Assembly (NCBI GenBank): GCA_015487335.1
Contig: WFPZ01000181.1
Location: 1 to 7,030, forward strand
DNA from: Paracoccaceae bacterium
GTDB lineage: Bacteria; Pseudomonadota; Alphaproteobacteria; Rhodobacterales; Rhodobacteraceae
Length of the DNA stretch: 7,030 nt
Direction: 5' to 3'
Shown piece by piece: positions 1-5,882 of this stretch. Made by a program: the position numbers and the translations under genes. Numbering within the stretch: the stretch's first letter is position 1; every line of letters starts with the position of its first letter. The notes under the pieces are model-generated. The model ran no database searches, was not told the origin of the DNA, and worked only from the letters and a program-made list of their open reading frames with translations.

Positions 1-870
1 CGGCGTGGCCGAAACCATCAGGAAACCCTTGCCCCAGGCGGCCTTTTCATAGGCCTTGAACTCCTCGGGGGTGACGAAACGGTCCACCGCGTGGTGCTTG
101 GGGGTGGGCTGAAGATACTGGCCGATGGTCAGGAAATCGACATCCGCGGCGCGCATGTCGTCCATCACCTGCATCACCGCCTGCCGGTCCTCGCCCAGGC
201 CCACCATGATGCCCGACTTGGTGAACATGGTCGGGTCCAGCTCCTTGACGCGCTGCAGCAGCCGCAGGGAGTGGAAGTATCGCGCCCCGGGACGCACCGA
301 GGGGTAGAGCCCCGGCACGGTTTCGAGATTGTGGTTGAAGACGTCGGGCCGGGCCTCGACCACCACCTCCAGCACCGAAGGGTCGCATTTGAGGAAATCG
401 GGGGTGAGGATCTCGATCGTGGTGTCGGGGGCGCGGTGGCGGATGGCGCGGATGGTCCGGGCGAAATGCTCGGCCCCGCCGTCCTCCAGATCGTCGCGAT
501 CCACCGAGGTGATCACCACGTGCCTGAGCCCCAGCTTCGCCACCGCCTCGGCCACCCGGCCCGGCTCGAACGGATCGAGCGCATCCGGCCGTCCGGTGGC
601 GATGTTGCAGAACGTGCAGCCGCGGGTGCAGATCTCGCCCATGATCATCATGGTGGCGTGGCGCTGGCTCCAGCATTCGCCGACATTGGGGCAGGCGGCC
701 TCTTCGCAGACGGTGGCCAGCCCGCCCTTGCGCAGGATGTCCCGGGTCTCGCGGTAGCCCGCACCGCTGGGCGCCTTGACGCGGATCCACGAGGGCTTGC
801 GCGGCTGGGCGTTGTCGGGCTTGTGCGCCTTTTCGGGGTGGCGCTGGCCGGGGTTCTTCAGGTCTCGCAC
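1..870 (-). CDS. lipA: Lipoyl synthase, radical SAM enzyme (3' end outside window)
   Basis: Inserts two sulfur atoms at C6 and C8 of octanoyl groups carried on lipoyl domains of pyruvate and 2-oxoglutarate dehydrogenases and GcvH; cytoplasmic. The 290 codons present show both iron-sulfur motifs of the family. The auxiliary-cluster set C55-x4-C60-x5-C66 lies in VCEEAACPNVGECW, and the radical-SAM set C81-x3-C85-x2-C88 lies in CTRGCTFC. Further family-like segments include EILTPDF and VFNHNLETV. The end of the protein, including the conserved RSSY motif, lies beyond the left edge, roughly 25-30 residues away judging from family length. The start is GTG at 870, preceded by AGGAG with a 7-nt gap; no in-frame ATG exists just upstream. 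The gene is divergent from the peroxiredoxin gene. No lipB is visible, so octanoyl transfer must be encoded elsewhere. Confidence 0.97.
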   Translation of the reverse strand, partial: MRDLKNPGQRHPEKAHKPDNAQPRKPSWIRVKAPSGAGYRETRDILRKGGLATVCEEAACPNVGECWSQRHATMMIMGEICTRGCTFCNIATGRPDALDPFEPGRVAEAVAKLGLRHVVITSVDRDDLEDGGAEHFARTIRAIRHRAPDTTIEILTPDFLKCDPSVLEVVVEARPDVFNHNLETVPGLYPSVRPGARYFHSLRLLQRVKELDPTMFTKSGIMVGLGEDRQAVMQVMDDMRAADVDFLTIGQYLQPTPKHHAVDRFVTPEEFKAYEKAAWGKGFLMVSATP

Positions 871-1069
871 GGGGATGCTCCTGGCTGTTCGGGGCAGGCT
901 TATCCATATTGGCCGCCCCGGTAAAGGGCCGGCGACGAATGGGCGGGTTGCGCGGCGCGCAGGGGCCGCCCTTCCCCGACGTCAGGTTTTCTTCGCATGC
1001 ACGTTGCGCCCGACCTGGATTCATTCTAATTCGCAAAAAACGCCCTGACACGAAATGAGGAGACAGACA
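871..1069. promoter_or_regulatory. lipA / peroxiredoxin divergent intergenic region
   Basis: This 199-bp gap must hold promoters for both divergent genes. On the plus strand, TCTAAT at 1025-1030 matches five of six bases of the -10 consensus and would give a leader of about 33 nt to the peroxiredoxin ATG. The best -35 (TTGCGC at 1004-1009) is weak and only 15 nt away. On the minus strand, TTTACC (925-920) and GATAAG (904-899) are a weak pair, also with a 15-nt spacer, that could serve lipA. I see no convincing operator. The assignments are inference from short motifs. Confidence 0.3.
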
Positions 1070-1603
1070 ATGCATGTTGGCGTGAAAGTTCCGAACGTCA
1101 CCTTCCACACCCGGGTGCGCGACGAATCGGTCGGCGGCCCCAACCCCTACCGCTGGCAGGACATGACCAGCGACGACTATTTCAAGGGCAAGCGGGTGGT
1201 GCTGTTCTCGCTGCCCGGGGCCTTTACGCCCACCTGTTCGACCTACCAGCTGCCGGGCTACGAGAAGAACGCCGAGGAGTTCCGCAAGCTGGGGATCGAC
1301 GAGATCTACTGCATGAGCGTCAACGACAGCTTCGTGATGAACGCCTGGGCCCGTGACCAGAAGCTGAAGCATGTCAAGGTGATTCCGGACGGCTCGGGCA
1401 TCTTCACCCGCCAGATCGGCATGCTGGTGGACAAGGACAACCTCGGCTTCGGCTACCGCTCCTGGCGCTATGCGGCGGTGATCGACGACGGCGTGATCGA
1501 AGCCTGGTTCGAGGAACCCGGCCGCGAGGACAACCACGGCGAAGACCCCTACGGCGAAAGCTCGCCCGAGACGGTGCTGGAGTATCTGCGCTCCAAGGCC
1601 TGA
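1070..1603 (+). CDS. Peroxiredoxin, PRX5/type II family
   Basis: Thiol peroxidase of 177 residues that reduces hydrogen peroxide and alkyl hydroperoxides; cytoplasmic, with no signal peptide. The peroxidatic cysteine is C56 in the motif PGAFTPTCS, a signature of the PRX5 branch. The second and only other cysteine is C81 (YCMSVND). The 25-residue spacing equals C47/C72 of human PRDX5 and that of plant type II peroxiredoxins. No equivalent of the human C151 resolving cysteine exists, so recycling by glutathione/glutaredoxin is likelier than an intramolecular C-terminal disulfide (inference). An Arg expected to activate the thiolate is in the SWRYAAVIDDG segment. The start at 1070 is chosen over an in-frame ATG at 1055 because GAGGAG (1057-1062) sits 7 nt before 1070 and would otherwise lie inside the gene. 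A strong terminator follows, so the gene is probably monocistronic. It lies one gene away from oxyR, but OxyR control cannot be shown here. Confidence 0.95.
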   Translation: MHVGVKVPNVTFHTRVRDESVGGPNPYRWQDMTSDDYFKGKRVVLFSLPGAFTPTCSTYQLPGYEKNAEEFRKLGIDEIYCMSVNDSFVMNAWARDQKLKHVKVIPDGSGIFTRQIGMLVDKDNLGFGYRSWRYAAVIDDGVIEAWFEEPGREDNHGEDPYGESSPETVLEYLRSKA

Positions 1604-1630
1604 GCCGCAGCCGGACGACCTGTCAGCGCA

Positions 1631-1663
1631 GGGGCGCATGGGGGAAACCTCATGCGCCCTTTT
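1631..1663 (+). terminator. Intrinsic terminator of the peroxiredoxin gene
   Basis: The arms GGGCGCATGGGG (1632-1643) and CCTCATGCGCCC (1648-1659) pair over 12 bp with one G-U wobble around a GAAA tetraloop (1644-1647), a stable GNRA loop. TTTT at 1660-1663 follows directly. It lies 28 nt after the peroxiredoxin stop. On the opposite strand no T-run follows, so it should act only for rightward transcription. Confidence 0.9.
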
Positions 1664-1848
1664 CATGCGGGCGGAGCGGGCCCCCGATGGAAGGATGGAA
1701 GCCCGCAGTGCGGGCGCTTGCGCGCCGGCCTCGGGCCGGGCGCTGCCCTCGATGCGCCACGTGAGGTGGTGGCCTCCGGGGCTCCGGCCGGTGTGCCCGC
1801 CGGTCAGGGCCCCTGCACCTGCAGAACAAGGCGCCCCCGCAGGGCAGC
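1664..1848. other. Convergent spacer between peroxiredoxin terminator and oxyR
   Basis: GC-rich spacer with no supported gene. It contains a short hairpin, GCCCGC-AGT-GCGGGC (1701-1715), which on the minus strand is followed by a pyrimidine-rich stretch and might weakly end oxyR transcription. No proper U-tract terminator for oxyR is visible. Open frames crossing here are GC-driven and lack family similarity. Confidence 0.4.
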
Positions 1849-2823
1849 TCAATCCGAAGGCGCCGGCGGGTCAGGATCTGGCGTTTTCGCCCCTGCGCGC
1901 GCCGGCACCGCGGCGCGCGCCCCGGCCACCAGCGCCTCGCCCGCCTTGCGCAGGATCGTGGCCAGATCGTCGAACCACGCCCCCCCGGCGCTGGAGGCGC
2001 GCCGCACCAGGGCGATGGTGCGGCTGGGCTCGGGGGGCGAAAAGCGCGCCAGCGCCAGCTGCCCGCCCGCGGTCTCGCTGCCCACGGCGATCTCGGGCAG
2101 GAAGGTCAGGCCGAAGCCCTGCGCCACCAGCCCGGTCAGCGTGCCCAGCGAGGAGGCCCCGAGATCCGTCTTCTGGCGGTGCTTGAGGCCGCAGACCTCC
2201 AGCGCCTGCTCGGCCAGGCAATGGCCCTCGTCCAGCAGAAGCAGCCGCTCGGGCGCGACATGCGCCGGGGTCAGGAGAGGCTCCGCCTCGAAGGGGCGCA
2301 GGCTTTCGGCCGAGCCCGCCAGCAGGAAGCGGTCCTCGAACAGCGGTTCGGCGGCGAACCCGGGTTCGGGCACCGGCAGGGCGATCACGGCGGCATCGAT
2401 CCGCCCCTCCGAGAGATCGCGCAGCACGGTGGCCGTCTGGGCCTCGTGCACCCGCAGCTCCAGCGTGACGTCGCGGGTGCGGATGTCGGTCAGCACCCCG
2501 GGCAGCAGATAGGGGGCCACGGTGGGGATCAGCCCCAGATACAGCCGCCCCCCCAGCCCGTGATGAAAGCGCACCGCGCCCTGCAGATCGTTCACCTGCG
2601 AAAGGATCTGCCGGGCGCGGGCGAGCACCTCGTGGCCCGCGCGGGTCAGGCGGATGCCGCGCGGCAGGCGCTCCACCAGTTCGACCCCGAGGCTGGCCTC
2701 CAGTTCGCGGATCTGCTGGGAAAGCGCCGGTTGCGTGACATGCACCCGCTCGGCGGCGCGGCCGAAAGAGCCCGCCTCGGCCAGGGCGGTGAAATAGCTG
2801 AGCTGTCGAAGCGATACTGCCAT
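1849..2823 (-). CDS. oxyR: OxyR, LysR-family peroxide-sensing regulator
   Basis: Activates antioxidant genes when hydrogen peroxide oxidises two cysteines to a disulfide; a cytoplasmic DNA-binding tetramer in known members. The 324-residue protein has the LysR winged HTH at about residues 4-62 (FGRAAERVHVTQPALSQQI, then LRQL/LEASLG elements). The sensor domain follows at about 90-300. It carries the OxyR redox pair in LDEGHCLAEQALEVC: C202 and C211 with 8 residues between, as for E. coli C199/C208, and the preceding H201. The peroxide-pocket threonine is present in IPTVAPYLLP (T101). A Pro/Ala-rich tail of about 20 residues extends beyond E. coli OxyR. The ATG at 2823 is chosen because MAVSLRQLSYF matches LysR N termini. 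An upstream in-frame TTG at 2844 would add seven residues; neither has a good Shine-Dalgarno site. The gene is divergent from katA, a classic OxyR regulator/target arrangement. Confidence 0.95.
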   Translation of the reverse strand: MAVSLRQLSYFTALAEAGSFGRAAERVHVTQPALSQQIRELEASLGVELVERLPRGIRLTRAGHEVLARARQILSQVNDLQGAVRFHHGLGGRLYLGLIPTVAPYLLPGVLTDIRTRDVTLELRVHEAQTATVLRDLSEGRIDAAVIALPVPEPGFAAEPLFEDRFLLAGSAESLRPFEAEPLLTPAHVAPERLLLLDEGHCLAEQALEVCGLKHRQKTDLGASSLGTLTGLVAQGFGLTFLPEIAVGSETAGGQLALARFSPPEPSRTIALVRRASSAGGAWFDDLATILRKAGEALVAGARAAVPARAGAKTPDPDPPAPSD

Positions 2824-2915
2824 AAGATTTTCTAATCGATCCAAGAATAAAAGACAATTTTATTTTATCGCCCATCTCCCCTACCCTCCCTGCAGATCAA
2901 CCGAAGGAGAGAGCC
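2824..2915. promoter_or_regulatory. Shared oxyR-katA control region
   Basis: The 92-bp divergent intergenic region contains an AT island (2821-2870, 12 of 50 bases G or C) in otherwise GC-rich DNA. It must carry both promoters. On the plus strand TATTTT (2861-2866) is a four-of-six -10 candidate lacking a good -35, as expected for an activator-dependent promoter. On the minus strand TTGTCT and TAGAAA are spaced by 17 nt and would start oxyR transcription almost at its ATG. katA has a clear ribosome binding site, AAGGAG at 2904-2909. Confidence 0.6.
2846..2864. repeat. Perfect inverted repeat, candidate OxyR operator
   Basis: AATAAAA (2846-2852) and TTTTATT (2858-2864) are exact inverted copies around GACAA. 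Position between oxyR and katA suggests a regulator site. It does not match the E. coli OxyR pattern (ATAG-N7-CTAT): the nearest ATA/TAT elements are two bases too far apart. It also has A-N11-T, not the T-N11-A LysR box, on its symmetry axis. Assignment to OxyR rests on context. Confidence 0.45.
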
Positions 2916-4364
2916 ATGACCAAGAGACTCACCACCACCGCCGGCGCCCCCATCGCCGACAACCAGAACTCGCTGACCGCCGGCCCCCGCGGCCCGGTGC
3001 TGCTGCAGGACTACCAGCTGATCGAGAAGCTCGCCCATCAGAACCGCGAGCGCATCCCCGAGCGCGTGGTGCACGCCAAGGGCTGGGGGGCCTACGGCAC
3101 CCTGAAGATCACCGGCGACATTTCCGCCTACACCCGCGCCAAGGTGCTGCAGCCGGGCACCGAAACCCCGATGCTGGCGCGCTTTTCCACCGTGGCGGGC
3201 GAGCTGGGCGCGGCCGACCACGAGCGCGACGTGCGCGGCTTTGCCCTGAAGTTCTACACCGAGGAAGGCAACTGGGACATGGTCGGCAACAACACGCCGG
3301 TGTTCTTCCTGCGCGACCCGTACAAGTTTCCGGATTTCATCCACACCCAGAAGCGCCACCCGAAGACCAACCTGCGCTCGGCCACCGCGATGTGGGATTA
3401 CTGGAGCCTCAGCCCCGAGGCGCTGCACCAGGTGACCATCCTGATGTCCGACCGCGGCCTGCCGAAGACGCCGATGCACATGAACGGCTACGGCTCGCAT
3501 ACCTATTCGCTGTGGAACGAGGCGGGCGAGCGGTTCTGGGTGAAGTTCCACTTCAAGACCATGCAGGGCCACGAGTTCTACACCAACCGCGAGGCCGAGG
3601 AGATCATCGGCAAGACCCGCGAGGGCTATCAGGAGGCGCTGTTCAACGCCATCGAGGAGGGCAACTTCCCGCGCTGGAAGTTCATGGTCCAGATCATGCC
3701 CGAGAAGGATGCCGAGAAGACCCCCTACAACCCGTTCGACCTCACAAAGGTGTGGCCGCATGCGGACTACCCGCTGATCGAGGTGGGCGAGATGGTGCTC
3801 GACCGCAACCCGGAAAACTACTTCGCCGAGATCGAACAGGCGGCCTTCAGCCCCTCGAACATCGTTCCCGGCATCGGGTTTTCCCCCGACAAGGTGCTGC
3901 AGGCGCGCATCTTCTCCTATGCCGACGCGCACCGCTACCGGCTGGGCACCCATTACGAGGCGCTGCCGGTGAACGCCCCGAAATGCCCGGTGCACCACTA
4001 CCACAAGGACGGGCAGATGAACTTCTTCGGCCACAGGCACGGGTCCAACGATGCCTATTACGAGCCCAACTCCTTCGGCGGGCCGGCCGAGGACCCCTCG
4101 GTGGCCGAGCCGCCGCTGCGCATCTCGGGCGATGCCGACCGCTACAACCACCGCGAGGGCAACGACGACTACAGCCAGCCGCGCGCCCTGCATGACCTGA
4201 TGGACGACGACCAGCGCGCCCGGCTCTACATGAACACCGCCGAGTCGATGCAGGGCGTGCCCGAGGAGATCATCGAACGCGCCCTGGTCCACTACGACCG
4301 GATCAGCAAGGCCTACGGCGACGGCATCCGCGCCGCGCGCGCGAAGCTGGCCGCCGGGGGCTGA
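2916..4364 (+). CDS. katA: Monofunctional haem catalase, small-subunit type
   Basis: Disproportionates hydrogen peroxide to water and oxygen. The 482-residue protein has the length of small-subunit (clade 3-like) catalases and lacks the C-terminal flavodoxin-like domain of large-subunit enzymes. The distal histidine is H53 in RIPERVVHAKG, and the distal asparagine is N125 in VGNNTPVFF. The proximal haem ligand is Y335 with partner R331 in RIFSYADAHRYRLG. Other family blocks are RFSTVAGELG, RDVRGFALKFY and MNGYGSHTYS. No signal peptide is evident, so it is cytoplasmic. The ATG at 2916 has AAGGAG 6 nt upstream. Divergence from oxyR suggests peroxide-induced expression. The gene is convergent with the gafA-like gene and followed by two hairpins. 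Nothing suggests inactivation. Confidence 0.97.
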   Translation: MTKRLTTTAGAPIADNQNSLTAGPRGPVLLQDYQLIEKLAHQNRERIPERVVHAKGWGAYGTLKITGDISAYTRAKVLQPGTETPMLARFSTVAGELGAADHERDVRGFALKFYTEEGNWDMVGNNTPVFFLRDPYKFPDFIHTQKRHPKTNLRSATAMWDYWSLSPEALHQVTILMSDRGLPKTPMHMNGYGSHTYSLWNEAGERFWVKFHFKTMQGHEFYTNREAEEIIGKTREGYQEALFNAIEEGNFPRWKFMVQIMPEKDAEKTPYNPFDLTKVWPHADYPLIEVGEMVLDRNPENYFAEIEQAAFSPSNIVPGIGFSPDKVLQARIFSYADAHRYRLGTHYEALPVNAPKCPVHHYHKDGQMNFFGHRHGSNDAYYEPNSFGGPAEDPSVAEPPLRISGDADRYNHREGNDDYSQPRALHDLMDDDQRARLYMNTAESMQGVPEEIIERALVHYDRISKAYGDGIRAARAKLAAGG

Positions 4365-4370
4365 GCCCGT

Positions 4371-4398
4371 CTCCCCTCCCGGGGGCAAGGGAGGCGAG
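4371..4398. terminator. Hairpin downstream of katA
   Basis: CTCCCCTCCC (4371-4380) and GGGAGGCGAG (4389-4398) pair over 10 bp with one mismatch around an 8-nt loop, 6 nt after the katA stop. No T-run follows on the plus strand. It probably protects or helps end the katA transcript, perhaps with the second hairpin, but is not a textbook terminator. Confidence 0.45.
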
Positions 4399-4440
4399 AA
4401 AAAAGGCAAGGCGCGCGGGGTGTGCATCCCCCGCGCGCCT
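4399..4440 (-). terminator. Strong GC hairpin with T-tract, terminator of the gafA-like gene
   Basis: AGGCGCGCGGGG (4409-4420) and CCCCGCGCGCCT (4429-4440) are perfect 12-bp inverted arms around an 8-nt loop. Read on the minus strand the stem is followed by TGCC and then six T residues (4404-4399), the order expected for an intrinsic terminator of the gene ending at 4490. On the plus strand it may also stop katA read-through, but without a T-tract. Confidence 0.75.
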
Positions 4441-4489
4441 CTTCACCTCCGGGCCTCTGGAGGCCTGGCCCGGCAGTCTCTCTTGCACG

Positions 4490-5620
4490 TCAGCCGATCA
4501 GGGCGTGGCCGCGCTCCTCGTAATGGCGCTTGAGGCGCTGCAGCGCGATGCGCAGCACGATCTTGCCCGAACGCGCCGACCAGCCCATGCGCTTTTCCGC
4601 CGTCTCCAGCCCTTCGAGAAAGCAGCACACCCGCAGCGCCACGTCGCCCAGACCGGGGCCGAGGTCGCGCAGCGCCGCGGCCACGCGCTCGCGCGCCCCG
4701 GCCGGGCCGTCGCCGCCGCCCGCCTCGGGGCTGAAGCTCCCCCGCTCGCCGCCGGTGAGGAAACGGTCCCAGTTCTGGGCCACCCGCGGCCCCATCTGGG
4801 CCAGTTCGAAATCCTCGCGCAGCCGCTCGGCCGCGGCCACCAGATCGGCCGAGAGGAACGGCTTGCCGTCGCGGTCCTTGCGCCGGGCCATGGCCGCCAC
4901 CGGCGATTCGGCGGCGTTGTAGCGCAGCTTGCGCCCCCGTCCGCCCCCCGGGGCCGGCTCTTCGCGGGCCTCCCACTCGGCGTGCTGGCTGGCGAAGGGC
5001 GAGCCCGCCTCCGCAAGCCCCGCCCGCGCGGCCTCCGCCTCGGCCAGCATCCGCTTGAGCGCGGCCCGGCCCGCGGCGGTGATCCGGTAGCGCGAAACCC
5101 GCCCCGCCTTGCCGCAGGCGATCCAGTCGCGCAACGCCATCGCCTCGGCCACCGGGCCGTCCACCACCGCGGTGCGGATGGTGCGCCCGTCATCGGTTTC
5201 GCGCACCACCACCGCCTTTTCCATCTCCCGCGCCACCGCCAGACAGGCCCCGGGCTCGTTCAGCCGCCGCAGGATCCGGCGCGCTTCGCGTTCGACGGTG
5301 GCCTCGTCGGGGGTTTGGGCTGCAGGGCGCAACAGCACGTTCATTGGCAGATGATCCTTCGTTGTTCCTGTTGAAACTTCCCCGGCCCCGGGCCGGGCAC
5401 GCCCGATCCGGCACAGGGCCAGATCGACCAGAGGGTCGTCGCGGCGCGCCTCGGTGCGGCGGATCTGACGCAGCACCGTCGAGGCGTGACAGCCGCTGAG
5501 ACGGGCAAGCTGGCGGATCGGCAGGCCAAGCTCGGTATGGGCCAGATAGTGGCGCACCGCCTCGGGCAGCCCGCCCGGCGCCGGCGCATCGGTCGATGGT
5601 GTGGCATTCTCCTGCTGCAT
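4490..5620 (-). CDS. gafA: GafA-like GTA transcription activator (HTH + wHTH + DUF6456)
   Basis: Probable homologue of GafA (rcc01865 of Rhodobacter capsulatus), which binds the gene transfer agent promoter and switches on its structural genes. An N-terminal HTH lies at about residues 33-57 (IRQLARLSGCHASTVLRQIRR). A winged-helix-like segment lies at about 105-195, with ALRDWIACGKAG and YRITAAGRAALKRML. A DUF6456 block occupies about 232-370, with RYNAAESPVAAMARRKDRDG early and MGWSARSGKIVLRIALQRL near the end. No membrane segment or signal peptide is seen. The ATG at 5620 has a GGGGAGAG site just upstream; an in-frame GTG at 5710 lacks one and would add 30 poorly family-like residues. The stretch around residues 80-93 is AT-richer with rare-looking codons. 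It is divergent from the DUF6477 gene. In R. capsulatus gafA is controlled by CtrA, and a CtrA-like box lies upstream here. Family assignment is from memory of motifs; the GafA role is inference. Confidence 0.75.
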   Translation of the reverse strand: MQQENATPSTDAPAPGGLPEAVRHYLAHTELGLPIRQLARLSGCHASTVLRQIRRTEARRDDPLVDLALCRIGRARPGAGEVSTGTTKDHLPMNVLLRPAAQTPDEATVEREARRILRRLNEPGACLAVAREMEKAVVVRETDDGRTIRTAVVDGPVAEAMALRDWIACGKAGRVSRYRITAAGRAALKRMLAEAEAARAGLAEAGSPFASQHAEWEAREEPAPGGGRGRKLRYNAAESPVAAMARRKDRDGKPFLSADLVAAAERLREDFELAQMGPRVAQNWDRFLTGGERGSFSPEAGGGDGPAGARERVAAALRDLGPGLGDVALRVCCFLEGLETAEKRMGWSARSGKIVLRIALQRLKRHYEERGHALIG

Positions 5621-5714
5621 TTCTCTCCCCCCAGCTTGCAGCGCCGAACCCCGGCAAACGGGGTTCCGGCACGCTCCATTCCTGCTTTTCGGCGCGTTTT
5701 TGGGCACCACGACT

Positions 5715-5727
5715 CAACCTTGGGTTG
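5715..5727. repeat. Short perfect inverted repeat upstream of the gafA-like gene
   Basis: CAACC-TTG-GGTTG lies 95 to 107 nt upstream of the gafA-like ATG, within its presumed leader or promoter. It could be an operator or a small RNA hairpin. No matching regulator is recognised. Confidence 0.3.
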
Positions 5728-5733
5728 TGTTTC

Positions 5734-5748
5734 TTACCAAAGAATTAA
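5734..5748. promoter_or_regulatory. Candidate CtrA box
   Basis: TTAC-CAAAGAA-TTAA matches the alphaproteobacterial CtrA pattern TTAA-N7-TTAA at seven of eight fixed bases. It lies in the AT-rich region between the gafA-like and DUF6477 genes, 114 nt from the first and 134 nt from the second start. CtrA control of gafA is established in R. capsulatus, which raises the prior. One such match could still arise by chance in AT-rich DNA. Confidence 0.5.
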
Positions 5749-5759
5749 TTTTCCGTGTT

Positions 5760-5773
5760 TTGTCAACAGATTG
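5760..5773. promoter_or_regulatory. -35 element(s) overlapping an IHF-like sequence
   Basis: On the minus strand TTGACA (5766-5761) is a perfect -35 for the gafA-like gene, but at 16-18 nt no good -10 follows; that position overlaps the CtrA-like box. On the plus strand TTGTCA (5760-5765) is a five-of-six -35 for the DUF6477 gene, with only a weak CGTAAA at 17 nt. TGTCAACAGATTG (5761-5773) also fits the IHF pattern WATCAA-N4-TTR except for one base. All are motif matches only. Confidence 0.35.
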
Positions 5774-5794
5774 TTTCCAAATCGTAAACATTTG
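5772..5794. repeat. Interlocked inverted repeats near the DUF6477 promoter
   Basis: Two overlapping exact dyads are present: TGTTT-N9-AAACA (5772-5790) and CAAAT-N7-ATTTG (5778-5794). They look like operator half-sites in an AT-rich stretch about 90 to 110 nt before the DUF6477 start. The binding factor is unknown. Confidence 0.35.
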
Positions 5795-5882
5795 CGGAAT
5801 CCTCCGCACGCTGCAGCCCCTCCGGCGGCAACACCCCCCGCCCTCGCGGCAGGATGTGTCCACTGCCACAAGGAGGTTTCCC

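Noticed and set aside
1055..1069. Earlier ATG at 1055 for the peroxiredoxin
   Set aside because: It would place the best ribosome binding site inside the coding sequence.
47..1852. Long minus-strand open frame of 601 codons across lipA and the peroxiredoxin gene
   Set aside because: It runs out of frame over lipA and antisense to the peroxiredoxin, has no family resemblance and is Arg/Pro/Gly/Ala-rich, as expected from shadow frames in GC-rich DNA.
1652..2512. Plus-strand frames opposite oxyR
   Set aside because: They lie over the terminator and antisense to a clear OxyR; composition is low-complexity.
2824..2915. Canonical E. coli-type OxyR site with four ATAG/CTAT elements
   Set aside because: I searched both strands and could not fit the four elements at the required spacing; only the diverged dyad remains.
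2865..4427. 520-codon minus-strand frame opposite katA
   Set aside because: Antisense of a catalase with all its motifs; the frame is open because of third-position GC bias.
4505..5374. 289-codon plus-strand frame opposite the gafA-like gene
   Set aside because: No recognisable domain and no ribosome binding site; the minus-strand frame has coherent HTH and DUF6456 segments.
5621..5710. GTG start at 5710 for the gafA-like gene
   Set aside because: No ribosome binding site, and the extra 30 residues look like translated leader; ATG 5620 has a purine-rich site.
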